Shown piece by piece: positions 56,333-64,000 of a stretch of 64,000 nt of DNA. A model generated the notes under the pieces. That model saw nothing but the letters and a program-made list of their open reading frames with translations. It was not told where the DNA came from and made no database searches. Position 1 is the first letter of the stretch, and every line of letters begins with the position of its first letter. Both the position numbers and the translations under genes were made by a program. Origin of the DNA: Nitrosomonadales bacterium (GTDB taxonomy: Bacteria; Pseudomonadota; Gammaproteobacteria; Burkholderiales; Nitrosomonadaceae); contig VFJL01000009.1 of assembly GCA_009886095.1 (NCBI GenBank), positions 1 through 64,000 on the forward strand, read 5' to 3'.

Positions 56333-57226
56333 TTAAATATCCAATTCTTCTGCAGCATGAATTCCGGCCTGACGCATCGCATCCCTGACAACCTGATGAT
56401 ACTGCGCCGATAACTGTGTCAACGGCAGACGTAGACTGGGGCCTATCAGTCCCATTTGTGCCAACGCCCATTTCACTGGAATCGGGTTGGCTTCAGTAAA
56501 CAAATTCAGATGCAGCCCCAACAATTTATTGTTGGCCGCACGGGCAGCGGTCAGATCGGAGGCAAATGCTGCCTCACACATTTCATGCATTAGTTTCGGC
56601 GCGACATTGGCCGTGACCGAGATCACACCGTGACCACCTAGCAATAACATTGCCAAGGCACTGGCGTCATCCCCGCTATAAACTGCAAAATCTGCCGGGG
56701 CACGTCGCAACAAGTCAGAACCACGTCCTATGTCGCCAGTCGCATCCTTAATGCCAATGATATTCGAGATCTGCGCAAGCCGTAACGCCGTATCGTTGGT
56801 AATATCCGCCACCGTTCTGCCCGGCACATTGTACAGAATCTGTGGAATATCCACTGCTTCCGCCACTGCCTTGAAGTGTTGATACAAGCCTTCCTGGGTG
56901 GGTTTGTTGTAATAGGGAACCACTGACAGGCTCGCATCCGCACCAGCATCTTTGGCAAAAACCGATAGGTCTATGGCTTCTCGCGTAGAATTTGCACCAG
57001 TACCGGCGATCACCGGCACACGTCCGGCAGCATGCTCCACCGCGATACGGATCAGCAGATGATGCTCATTAAAATCGACTGTAGGGGATTCGCCGGTAGT
57101 ACCCGCCACCACGATGCCATCGGTCCCCTGCGCCACATGAAAATCAATCAGGGCGCGGAAACGCTCCAGATCCAATTCACCCGCTTCGCTCATGGGCGTA
57201 GCGATAGCGACCAAGCTACCTCTCAT
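56333..57226 (-). CDS. dapA: 4-hydroxy-tetrahydrodipicolinate synthase
   Basis: Condenses pyruvate with aspartate semialdehyde toward diaminopimelate and lysine. Class I aldolase-type barrel: Schiff-base lysine in [10 protein letters not shown] (K165 of the track ORF), catalytic tyrosine in [10 protein letters not shown] (Y137), and [10 protein letters not shown] (catalytic Thr pair). I prefer the ATG at 57226 ([12 protein letters not shown]), five codons inside the track start at 57241; both are possible. 297 or 302 residues. Confidence 0.96.
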   Translation of the reverse strand: MRGSLVAIATPMSEAGELDLERFRALIDFHVAQGTDGIVVAGTTGESPTVDFNEHHLLIRIAVEHAAGRVPVIAGTGANSTREAIDLSVFAKDAGADASLSVVPYYNKPTQEGLYQHFKAVAEAVDIPQILYNVPGRTVADITNDTALRLAQISNIIGIKDATGDIGRGSDLLRRAPADFAVYSGDDASALAMLLLGGHGVISVTANVAPKLMHEMCEAAFASDLTAARAANNKLLGLHLNLFTEANPIPVKWALAQMGLIGPSLRLPLTQLSAQYHQVVRDAMRQAGIHAAEELDI

Positions 57227-57399
57227 TACTACACTGTGCATGACAAGCTATCCGCTAAAAAAGTCGATATTTTACCTGAATCTTGCGCCTCCCAAGAATA
57301 TTCGCTGCATCGTGCAGTGCAACGACTGGGTCATCATTCCTCGTCAATACCGTCTGCGTTCTCTGCTGTATACAATACTCCACGCCCACGCACCGAAAA

Positions 57400-59979
57400 T
57401 CATGCCTTTGCAAATACCCATGCACCGTTGCTGCAATCCACTTTAATTGTGTCTTTGGCGGCAAAACGACCTTCAAGAATCTCTTTTGCCAAAGGGTTTT
57501 CGATTTGTGCCTGGATCGCACGCTTCAATGGGCGCGCACCAAAAATCGGATCGAAACCAGCTTGGGCGAGTTCCGTCAGTGCGGCTGCCGACACTTCCAG
57601 TTTCATTTCCAGCTTCGCCAGCCGTGCTTCCAGATATTGCAACTGTATCCGCGCGATTGACTGAATGTGTTTCTCATCCAGCGCATGGAATACCACTACC
57701 TCATCTATGCGATTGATGAATTCTGGGCGGAAATGAGTTTTCACTTCACCCATCACCGCCAGTTTAATAATCTGATAGTCATCACCGGCCATTTGCTGAA
57801 TCATTTGCGAACCGAGATTGGAAGTCATGACGATGACGGTGTTCTTGAAATTGACAGTGCGCCCCTGTCCATCAGTCATGCGACCGTCATCAAGCACCTG
57901 CAGCAACACGTTGAATACATCGGGGTGCGCTTTTTCCACCTCATCCAGCAAAATCACCGCATAGGGCTTTCTGCGTACCGCTTCGGTGAGATAGCCACCC
58001 TCTTCATAACCCACGTAGCCGGGCGGTGCACCAATCAATCGCGCCACGGAATGTTTCTCCATGAACTCCGACATATCGATGCGAATCAGACGATCTTCCG
58101 CATCGAACAGAAAACCTGCCAGCGCCTTGCACAATTCGGTTTTGCCTACACCCGTCGGCCCCAAGAATAAGAACGAGCCATAAGGGCGATTGGGATCGGA
58201 AAGCCCCGCGCGTGAGCGGCGGATAGCATCGGAAACGAGACGCACCGCTTCATTCTGCCCCACTACCCGCTGGTGTAGTTTTTGCTCCATGTGCAGAAGC
58301 TTTTCCCGTTCGCCCTGCATCATTTTAGAAACAGGAATACCGGTAGAACGGGAAACCACTTCGGCGATTTCCTCCGCGCCGACCTGGGTGCGCAGCAATC
58401 GATTCTTGGGCTTACTCTCCTCTGCGTGCGCCGCTTCTTTTAGCTTGGCCTCAAGTTGCGGCAGTTTGCCATATTGCAGCTCGGCAACTTTCTCCAGCTT
58501 GCCTTCGCGTTGCAGCTTGACGATCTCGGCACGCACCTTATCCATTTCTTCCTTGAGCTGTGCCGTACCTTGTGCCGCACCTTTTTCCGCCTTCAAGATC
58601 TCTTCCAGATCAGCGTATTCGCGTTGCAGTTTTTTGATCTCGTCTTCAATCAATGCAAGACGTTTTTGTGAGGCCTCGTCCTTTTCCTTCTTCATCGCCT
58701 CACGCTCGATCTTGAGCTGGATCAGACGGCGATCGAGTTTATCCATCACTTCGGGCTTGGAGTCGATCTCCATCTTGACACGCGCCGCAGCCTCGTCGAT
58801 CAGGTCGATAGCCTTGTCAGGCAGGAAACGATCGGTAATGTAGCGGTGCGACAGTTCCGCCGCTGCGACAATAGCCGGGTCGGTGATGTCTACGCCATGA
58901 TGCAGCTCGTATCTTTCCTGCAGGCCACGCAAAATGGCGATGGTCGCTTCCACACTGGGTTCGTCCACCAGCACTTTCTGGAAGCGCCGCTCCAGTGCAG
59001 CATCCTTCTCGATATATTTACGGTATTCATCCAGCGTGGTGGCCCCTACGCAATGCAACTCGCCGCGCGCAAGTGAGGGCTTCAACATGTTGCCCGCATC
59101 CATCGCACCTTCTGCCTTGCCTGCGCCGACCATGGTATGCAGTTCGTCAATGAATACGATAGTCTGACCTTCATCCTGCGCAAGCTCTTTCAGAACAGAT
59201 TTCAGACGTTCCTCAAACTCGCCACGATACTTCGCCCCCGCCAGCAATGCCGCCATATCGAGGCTCAGCACCTTCTTGCCCTTGAGTGATTCCGGCACTT
59301 CGCCGTTAACAATCCGCTGGGCCAGACCCTCGACGATAGCGGTCTTGCCCACCCCAGGTTCACCGATTAGAACTGGATTATTTTTGGTGCGCCGCTGCAA
59401 TACCTGGATGGTACGGCGGATTTCATCATCACGCCCGATCACCGGATCGAGCTTGCCCATACGCGCACGCTCAGTGAGATCGAGCGTATATTTTTTCAGG
59501 GATTCGCGGCTGCTTTCAGCTTCGGCGCTGCCCACATTCTCGCCGCCACGTACTGTGTTGATGGTCTGCTCCAGCGCTGCACGATTGGCACCATGCTGCT
59601 TCAACAGCGTACCGGTTTCACCCTTGTCCTGCAGCGCAGCCAGCAGAAACAATTCTGATGCGATGAACTGGTCGCCGCGTTTTTGTGCTTCCTTGTCCGC
59701 CAAGTTGAGCAGATTGCCAAGTTCGCGTGAGGCGCTGATTTCTCCGCCGGTGCCTTCCACTTTCGGCAGGCGCTGGGTACTTTTCTTCAGTGCATCACGC
59801 AACGGGGCAACATTGGCTCCGGAGCGTTGCAGCAACGAAGCTGTACCGCCATCTTCCTGCTGCAATAACGCGAACAGCAGGTGCTGCGGCTCAATGTACG
59901 GATTGTCCTGACCAACCGCCATACTCTGTGCATCGGCCAGCGCCTGCTGAAAGCGGGTAGTTAATTTGTCAAAACGCAT
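57400..59979 (-). CDS. clpB: ATP-dependent disaggregase ClpB
   Basis: Hsp104-class chaperone that resolves aggregates with DnaK. N-terminal ClpN repeats (1-145), NBD1 with Walker [14 protein letters not shown] (near 205), a long coiled-coil middle domain (about 410-525, [18 protein letters not shown]), NBD2 with [14 protein letters not shown] (near 605), and small C-terminal domain. 859 residues, complete. A good heat-shock promoter lies upstream. Confidence 0.97.
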   Translation of the reverse strand: MRFDKLTTRFQQALADAQSMAVGQDNPYIEPQHLLFALLQQEDGGTASLLQRSGANVAPLRDALKKSTQRLPKVEGTGGEISASRELGNLLNLADKEAQKRGDQFIASELFLLAALQDKGETGTLLKQHGANRAALEQTINTVRGGENVGSAEAESSRESLKKYTLDLTERARMGKLDPVIGRDDEIRRTIQVLQRRTKNNPVLIGEPGVGKTAIVEGLAQRIVNGEVPESLKGKKVLSLDMAALLAGAKYRGEFEERLKSVLKELAQDEGQTIVFIDELHTMVGAGKAEGAMDAGNMLKPSLARGELHCVGATTLDEYRKYIEKDAALERRFQKVLVDEPSVEATIAILRGLQERYELHHGVDITDPAIVAAAELSHRYITDRFLPDKAIDLIDEAAARVKMEIDSKPEVMDKLDRRLIQLKIEREAMKKEKDEASQKRLALIEDEIKKLQREYADLEEILKAEKGAAQGTAQLKEEMDKVRAEIVKLQREGKLEKVAELQYGKLPQLEAKLKEAAHAEESKPKNRLLRTQVGAEEIAEVVSRSTGIPVSKMMQGEREKLLHMEQKLHQRVVGQNEAVRLVSDAIRRSRAGLSDPNRPYGSFLFLGPTGVGKTELCKALAGFLFDAEDRLIRIDMSEFMEKHSVARLIGAPPGYVGYEEGGYLTEAVRRKPYAVILLDEVEKAHPDVFNVLLQVLDDGRMTDGQGRTVNFKNTVIVMTSNLGSQMIQQMAGDDYQIIKLAVMGEVKTHFRPEFINRIDEVVVFHALDEKHIQSIARIQLQYLEARLAKLEMKLEVSAAALTELAQAGFDPIFGARPLKRAIQAQIENPLAKEILEGRFAAKDTIKVDCSNGAWVFAKA

Positions 59980-59983
59980 GAAA

Positions 59984-60005
59984 CCCTCCTCTATGTAATT
60001 AGAGG
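59984..60005 (-). promoter_or_regulatory. Hairpin over the clpB ribosome site
   Basis: Minus strand CCTCTA-ATTACA-TAGAGG followed by AGGG and, four bases later, the ATG. The 3' arm contains part of the GGAGG ribosome site. A six-base-pair stem could act as a simple thermosensor, but the predicted transcript start lies near the 5' arm, so the full stem may not be in the RNA. Confidence 0.4.
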
Positions 60006-60007
60006 CT

Positions 60008-60036
60008 ACATGGGGGGGGTAGTGGAGAATTTCAAG
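60008..60036 (-). promoter_or_regulatory. Sigma-32 (RpoH) promoter of clpB
   Basis: CTTGAAA (60030-60036), 14-base spacer, CCCCATGT (60008-60015), matching the heat-shock consensus CTTGAAA-N11-15-CCCCATNT exactly. 29 bases from the -10 to the ATG. Confidence 0.88.
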
Positions 60037-60109
60037 GGTGCGCTGCGTTTCCCACAGGATGAGCGGTGGGTTTGAGAAACGGGATTAAGAAACCTTATAT
60101 AGAGCGCCT

Positions 60110-61498
60110 CTAATAATGCCCGGATTTTGCATAACTCTCGAACCTGGTGTATTCGCCGAGGAAGGTGAGGTCAATTTTACCTATGGGGCCGTTACGCTGT
60201 TTACCGATGATGATTTCGGCAATCCCCTTGTCTTGCGTTTCGGGATTGTAGACTTCGTCACGATAGATGAACAAAATCAAGTCTGCATCCTGTTCGATAG
60301 CGCCTGACTCGCGCAAGTCCGACATCACTGGGCGCTTGTTTGGACGCTGCTCCAGACTGCGGTTCAATTGCGACAGCGCGACTACTGGCACCTGAAGTTC
60401 TTTTGCCAGCGCTTTCAGCGAGCGTGAAATTTCAGAAATTTCGGTGGCACGGTTTTCACCCTGACCGCTGGCGGACATCAGTTGCAAATAGTCCACCACG
60501 ATCAAGCCAAGTCCACCGTGCTGGCGGTGAAGCCGCCGTGCTCTCGCCCGGAGTTCCAGAGCATTCAATGCCGCACTTTCGTCGATGAACATGGGTGCAT
60601 CATTCAGCTTGCCCAGCGCATGGGTAAGCTTGGACCAGTCCTCATCCTGCAAGCGGCCGGTGCGCACCTTGTGCTGGTCCAGCCTGCCTACCGAACCCAG
60701 CAGCCGCATTGCCAGCTGCGTCCCCCCCATTTCCATACTGAATACCGCTACCGGTTTTTCCAGTACCAGCGCCACATGCTCAGCGATATTGAGTGCGAAC
60801 GCAGTCTTTCCCATGGATGGTCTGCCGGCGACAATAACCAGATCGCCTGGCTGGAAACCGGAGGTCTTCTGATCCAGATCGTGGAATCCGGTAGCAATGC
60901 CGGTAACATCGCTAGGATTATCCTGATTGTAGAGCGTCTCGATACGTTCTACTACTTGCTTCAGGAGTGGCTGGATATCGGTAAAGCCTTGTTTCCCGCG
61001 TGCCCCCGCCTCGGCAATTTCAAATACTTTGGCTTCAGCTTCATCCAGCAAATTCGCCGCAGAGCGCCCTGCTGGGCTGTACGCTGAGTCTGTAATCTCC
61101 GACCCAATCCGGGCAAGCTTGCGCATGACTGAGCGCTCCCGCACGATTTCCGCGTAGCGGCGGATATTGGCTGCGGATGGCGTGTTCTGTGCCATTGTAC
61201 CGACATAAGCCAGCCCCCCAACGCTTTGCAGCTCTGCTGAAATTTCCAATGACTCAGCGACGGTTACCACGTCCGCAGGTTTGTTGTGCTCAATCAGTTT
61301 GCAAATATGCCGATAAATGAGACGGTGGTCCTGCCGGTAAAAGTCATCCTCAGTGAGGACATCGGCCACCTTGTCCCAAGCATGGTTGTCCAGCATCAAC
61401 CCACCCAATACCGACTGCTCAGCTTCCACTGCATGCGGTGGCGTCTTGTAGGATTCAAGCGGATGATCGCTGCTGACAGTAGGGAGGATCTGAACCAT
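60110..61498 (-). CDS. dnaB: Replicative DNA helicase DnaB
   Basis: 462 residues. N-terminal primase-interaction domain (15-115, AVEAEQSVLGGLMLDNHAWDKVAD), linker, RecA-like domain with Walker A GRPSMGKTAFALNIA and the DYLQLMS Walker B; the ESGAIEQDADLILFIYRD arginine-finger region is present. Hexameric fork helicase. Downstream of rplI in the common rpsF-priB-rpsR-rplI-dnaB order but separated by a terminator. Its last codons overlap a stretch resembling the TIR-element end. Confidence 0.97.
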   Translation of the reverse strand: MVQILPTVSSDHPLESYKTPPHAVEAEQSVLGGLMLDNHAWDKVADVLTEDDFYRQDHRLIYRHICKLIEHNKPADVVTVAESLEISAELQSVGGLAYVGTMAQNTPSAANIRRYAEIVRERSVMRKLARIGSEITDSAYSPAGRSAANLLDEAEAKVFEIAEAGARGKQGFTDIQPLLKQVVERIETLYNQDNPSDVTGIATGFHDLDQKTSGFQPGDLVIVAGRPSMGKTAFALNIAEHVALVLEKPVAVFSMEMGGTQLAMRLLGSVGRLDQHKVRTGRLQDEDWSKLTHALGKLNDAPMFIDESAALNALELRARARRLHRQHGGLGLIVVDYLQLMSASGQGENRATEISEISRSLKALAKELQVPVVALSQLNRSLEQRPNKRPVMSDLRESGAIEQDADLILFIYRDEVYNPETQDKGIAEIIIGKQRNGPIGKIDLTFLGEYTRFESYAKSGHY

Positions 61499-61564
61499 GG
61501 AATACGAGTAGAGTGACGAGTAATGAAATGAAATAATTCTACCATCAGCCAGTGCAGGAAAAAA

Positions 61565-61598
61565 TAAAAAAGGGCTGATATCAGCCCTTTTTTATTAC
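61565..61598. terminator. Bidirectional-looking terminator after rplI
   Basis: AAAAAAGGGCTGATATCAGCCCTTTTTTATT: palindromic stem GGGCTGAT-ATCAGCCC with A and T tracts. It ends the rpsF-priB-rpsR-rplI message 17 bases after the rplI stop. Confidence 0.95.
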
Positions 61599-61614
61599 TC
61601 GGCTAAAAACATGT

Positions 61615-62070
61615 TCAAGTTGCGATTTCACCCAACACCGATACCGTGATATGCGCCAGCACGTCACTATGCAAGGCGACAACCAACGGATGGTCGCCCA
61701 CCTGTTTCAATGGCCCCTGCGGCATACGGATCATGGCTTTCTCGACCTCAAAGCCCTGAGCCTTGAGCTCGTCCACAATATCCACGTTGGTAATTGAGCC
61801 GAACAGCTTGCCGTCTATTCCGGCTTTCTGGGTAATTTGCACCATCAGCCCTTCCAATTTAGCTGCACGCGCCTGAGCAGCAGCCAGAATATCCGCCTGA
61901 GCTTTTTCCAGTTCGGCACGTTTTGCCTGAAACTCGGCCACAGCGGCTTCGGTCACCCGCTTTGCTTTGCCCTGCGGGATCAGAAAATTTCGCGCATAAC
62001 CATTTTTTACCTTGACCACATCACCCATCTGGCCAAGATTGGTAACTTTTTCCATCAGTATGATTTGCAT
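61615..62070 (-). CDS. rplI: 50S ribosomal protein L9
   Basis: 151 residues. N-terminal rRNA-binding domain [22 protein letters not shown] and [13 protein letters not shown], a long connecting helix (about 40-75) and C-terminal domain. Standard fourth gene of the S6 operon, 11 bases after rpsR. Confidence 0.98.
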   Translation of the reverse strand: MQIILMEKVTNLGQMGDVVKVKNGYARNFLIPQGKAKRVTEAAVAEFQAKRAELEKAQADILAAAQARAAKLEGLMVQITQKAGIDGKLFGSITNVDIVDELKAQGFEVEKAMIRMPQGPLKQVGDHPLVVALHSDVLAHITVSVLGEIAT

Positions 62071-62081
62071 GCTGTCACTCC

Positions 62082-62363
62082 TCAGTGCAGGTCGGTGTAA
62101 GGCAGCAGCGCAAGGAAACGCGCACGCTCAATGGCAACACCCAACTGGCGCTGATAATGAGATCTGGTACCGGTAATACGAGCGGGAATAATTCTGCCGT
62201 TTTCATTGATGAAATCTTTCAATATCTCAACGTCCTTGTAATCCACAGTCTTGATACCTTCTGCAGTAAAACGGCAGAATTTCTTGCGTTTGAACAGAGG
62301 CTTCGCCTTCTTGTCCTTATCTTTATCTTTGCTATCTTTACGTCTTGAGATAAAACGAGCCAT
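62082..62363 (-). CDS. rpsR: 30S ribosomal protein S18
   Basis: 93 residues, with an extended N-terminus rich in Lys and Asp ([23 protein letters not shown]) before the conserved core [16 protein letters not shown] and [20 protein letters not shown]. Longer than the 75-residue E. coli S18, as in betaproteobacteria. Binds S6 on the 30S platform. Gap to priB 20 bases. Confidence 0.97.
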   Translation of the reverse strand: MARFISRRKDSKDKDKDKKAKPLFKRKKFCRFTAEGIKTVDYKDVEILKDFINENGRIIPARITGTRSHYQRQLGVAIERARFLALLPYTDLH

Positions 62364-62383
62364 GATTTTTTCCTATTTCCCGA

Positions 62384-62680
62384 TTAAATGATATCTACGT
62401 TATTTACATGCAATGCCAGTTGCGTACTCATGCGGCTTTTTTTCGCCAGAAATCCAGTCAGCTTTACTGCGGCACCAGTCTCTATGCCGGAGATGGTTTT
62501 AGCCATCTGCGCCAGTGCCACCGCAAAAATTTCACATTCCACCTGGCGCGGCAAGCCTGCTTCCATTTGATGGGAGACGTGACTGATTTTAAATTCAGCC
62601 ACCGCTACTCCCGTTGGGGTGTAACGCAGTTTACCGATTTCAGCAATCCTGCCGCAAATTACCGTCTGGTTGCAATCCAA
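62384..62680 (-). CDS. priB: Primosomal replication protein PriB (TTG start)
   Basis: 98 residues, single OB fold related to SSB: NQTVICGRIAEIGKLRYTPTGVAVAEFKISH. Takes part in PriA-dependent replication restart. The start codon is TTG at 62680 with no clear Shine-Dalgarno, suggesting low or coupled translation after rpsF (20-base gap). Position between rpsF and rpsR is diagnostic. Confidence 0.93.
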   Translation of the reverse strand: MDCNQTVICGRIAEIGKLRYTPTGVAVAEFKISHVSHQMEAGLPRQVECEIFAVALAQMAKTISGIETGAAVKLTGFLAKKSRMSTQLALHVNNVDII

Positions 62681-62700
62681 TTAACTGACCCAGCTTAAGG

Positions 62701-63075
62701 TTAGGCAATGCTAGTTTCTCTAGCTTCCTCTACTGCCAGTGAAACAGCCGCCGGTCTTTCTTCGCGCATCATTGGCGAAACTGTAGTCACCGGACCGTCC
62801 ATCCTGATGGTCAGATGACGCAATATTGCGTCGTTGAATTTGAAAGCATGATCCAGTTCGTCCAAGGTTTCCTGATCACACTCGATATTCATCAGCACGT
62901 AATGCGCCTTGTGAATCTTCTGAATCAGATAGGCGAGTTGGCGGCGGCCCCAGTCTTCCAGACGGTGAACCTGACCATTCTTGGCAGTCACTATGTTGCG
63001 GTAACGTTCAATCATCGCGGGCACCTGCTCGCTCTGATCGGGATGAACAATGAAAACTATTTCGTAATGTCGCAT
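62701..63075 (-). CDS. rpsF: 30S ribosomal protein S6
   Basis: 124 residues. [25 protein letters not shown] is the conserved start; [22 protein letters not shown] in the middle. First gene of the operon. A leader of about 110 bases contains a stable hairpin near 63090-63125. Confidence 0.98.
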   Translation of the reverse strand: MRHYEIVFIVHPDQSEQVPAMIERYRNIVTAKNGQVHRLEDWGRRQLAYLIQKIHKAHYVLMNIECDQETLDELDHAFKFNDAILRHLTIRMDGPVTTVSPMMREERPAAVSLAVEEARETSIA

Positions 63076-63092
63076 GCAGTTTCCTTATGGGT

Positions 63093-63126
63093 AAAGCCTC
63101 CCGTGATACGAACACAGTGAGGCAAG
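63093..63126 (-). promoter_or_regulatory. rpsF leader hairpin, candidate S6:S18 autoregulatory site
   Basis: Minus strand GCCTC-A-CTGTG-TTCGTAT-CACGG-GAGGC: a two-block stem of ten pairs with a bulged A, ending 15-20 bases before the rpsF ATG. S6 operons in many bacteria bind S6:S18 through a leader stem; I cannot confirm the specific consensus here. Confidence 0.45.
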
Positions 63127-63183
63127 GGTTTGACCCAGCTGCTCATACCCCAAGGCATGAGACATCCAGGTTAGGAGGCCAGT

Positions 63184-63212
63184 ATTCTACTGAATTAACG
63201 AAAAAATATCAA
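63184..63212 (-). promoter_or_regulatory. Sigma-70 promoter of the rpsF operon
   Basis: TTGATA (63207-63212), 17-base spacer rich in T, TAGAAT (63184-63189). Confidence 0.7.
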
Positions 63213-63297
63213 ACGTACTTGAAGCGTGAAACTGTCAAGAATAAAGTAGAAATTGAAATTCTGCCTTTTCCTGCATTCTTATCCAGGGCACTTTTGA

Positions 63298-64000
63298 TTA
63301 TTCAGAGACTTTAGGCCGCATCTGTCGGCGGGTTTCAAACAGACAAATGCCCGCGCTGACCGAAACATTGAGACTTTCAATACTGCCCAGCATGGGGATG
63401 GCAACCAGTTGATCGCAGGTTTCACGGGTAAGTCGCCGCATGCCCTCTCCTTCCGCACCCAGCACCCAGGCGATAGGGCCGTCCAGCTTAATGGAGTCAA
63501 GGCTACTGTCCGCATCAGCTGCAGTCCCAATGATCCACAAGCCACGCTGTTTCAATTCTCGCAAGGTGCGGGCCAGATTGGTGACGGCGATATACGGTAC
63601 AGTGTCGGCAGCACCACTCGCTACCTTGTGTACCGTGGCATTGAGCCCCACAGCACGGTCTTTCGGCGCGATTACAGCATGAACGCCAAAGGCATCCGCC
63701 ACCCTTAAACATGCTCCCAGATTATGCGGGTCCTGAATACCATCCAGTACCAGCAGCAGCGCCGGTTCGGTAAGAGTATCAAGCACATCCTCGATGTCCA
63801 CATGGCTGCGGGTAGCGTCTATATTTGCCGCCACACCCTGATGACGGGCGCCACCTGCCATACTGGCAAGTCTGGCACTATCACATAAAATCAATCGAAC
63901 GTTCTGGGTTTCGACCATTTTCGTCAGGTCACGTGCGCGCTGGTCGCGGCGAGTGGAGTCGAGAAAAATTTCCTTGATGCTATCGGGATTTTGCCGCAAG
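63298..64000 (-). CDS. rlmB: 23S rRNA (guanosine-2'-O-)-methyltransferase, N-terminus beyond window
   Basis: 233 residues visible; the beginning (usually MxxIYGIHAVxAAL) lies beyond 64000, so the apparent start at 63999 is artificial. Contains the L30e-like substrate domain then the SPOUT knot: [32 protein letters not shown] and [18 protein letters not shown], the SpoU motifs 1-3. Methylates G2251 of 23S rRNA in E. coli. Position upstream of rpsF is common. Confidence 0.95.
   Translation of the reverse strand, partial: LRQNPDSIKEIFLDSTRRDQRARDLTKMVETQNVRLILCDSARLASMAGGARHQGVAANIDATRSHVDIEDVLDTLTEPALLLVLDGIQDPHNLGACLRVADAFGVHAVIAPKDRAVGLNATVHKVASGAADTVPYIAVTNLARTLRELKQRGLWIIGTAADADSSLDSIKLDGPIAWVLGAEGEGMRRLTRETCDQLVAIPMLGSIESLNVSVSAGICLFETRRQMRPKVSE

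Noticed and set aside
59276-59911. 211-codon plus-strand ORF opposite clpB
   Set aside because: Ser/Arg-rich antisense shadow without recognisable features.
1-64000. tRNA, rRNA or CRISPR arrays
   Set aside because: No cloverleaf with TTCAA/GGTTC arms, no rRNA landmarks and no regularly spaced direct repeats were noticed on reading; a dedicated scan was not possible.

Overview
The window looks like a chromosomal segment of a betaproteobacterium, most likely order Nitrosomonadales (Nitrosomonadaceae or Gallionellaceae grade). The basis is synteny and gene type: the fimV-truA-trpFBA-accD-folC-dedD-cvpA-purF-metZ string, leuC-entericidin-leuD-leuB-asd, sdhCDAB-sdhE-gltA-odhA-odhB-lpd, a dapA-bamC pair, rpsF-priB-rpsR-rplI, and a chemolithotroph-like assimilatory sulfate cluster. 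I cannot name the genus from sequence alone.

Layout. 1-0.8 kb: decayed IS630 transposase. 0.9-11 kb (all minus): metZ with a SAM-II-like riboswitch and terminator leader, then purF, cvpA, dedD, folC, accD, trpA, trpB, trpF and truA. 11-19 kb (minus): fimV, asd and the leucine operon (leuC, small entericidin lipoprotein, leuD, leuB). 19-29.5 kb (minus): lpdA, odhB, odhA, gltA, sdhE, sdhB, sdhA, sdhD, sdhC, i.e. a nearly complete half of the TCA cycle in one run. Divergent from it on plus: mdh, prpB, prpC. 32.8-35.4 kb is a small accessory patch: an AT-rich unknown gene bounded by a 12-bp inverted repeat, a complete IS30-family element with 25-bp ends and a 3-bp target duplication, and a higBA toxin-antitoxin pair whose toxin carries a nonsense codon. 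35.4-42.2 kb (minus): proton-translocating transhydrogenase (pntB, alpha-2, alpha-1) beside a 1183-residue protein that fuses a GltD/NfnB-like half to a PyrK/NfnA-like half. 42.4-47.7 kb (minus): cysN, cysD, cysH (APS-type), cysI; divergent cysB. 49-54.2 kb (plus): mutL, a cupin ribosomal oxygenase, and a tandem array of four small lipoprotein genes, each with its own promoter and terminator. 54.4-64 kb (minus): MBL hydrolase, bamC, dapA, clpB (sigma-32 promoter), dnaB, rplI, rpsR, priB, rpsF, and the 3' part of rlmB.

System-level reading. The window is mostly biosynthesis and central carbon metabolism, with strong coupling by short gaps and overlaps. Two themes stand out. One is redox-cofactor handling: PntAB next to a fused Nfn-like flavoprotein, upstream of sulfate assimilation, which consumes reductant. 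The other is a family of about 140-bp terminal-inverted-repeat elements (four clear copies plus one internally deleted copy), all in the same orientation, sitting in intergenic gaps; one appears to have landed between a lipoprotein gene and its terminator. The best regulatory signal is the SAM-II-like leader of metZ, whose 3' pseudoknot strand can alternatively pair with the terminator 5' arm.

Limits: all functional calls are from reading motifs and recalled family features; no alignment, folding or database search was run.
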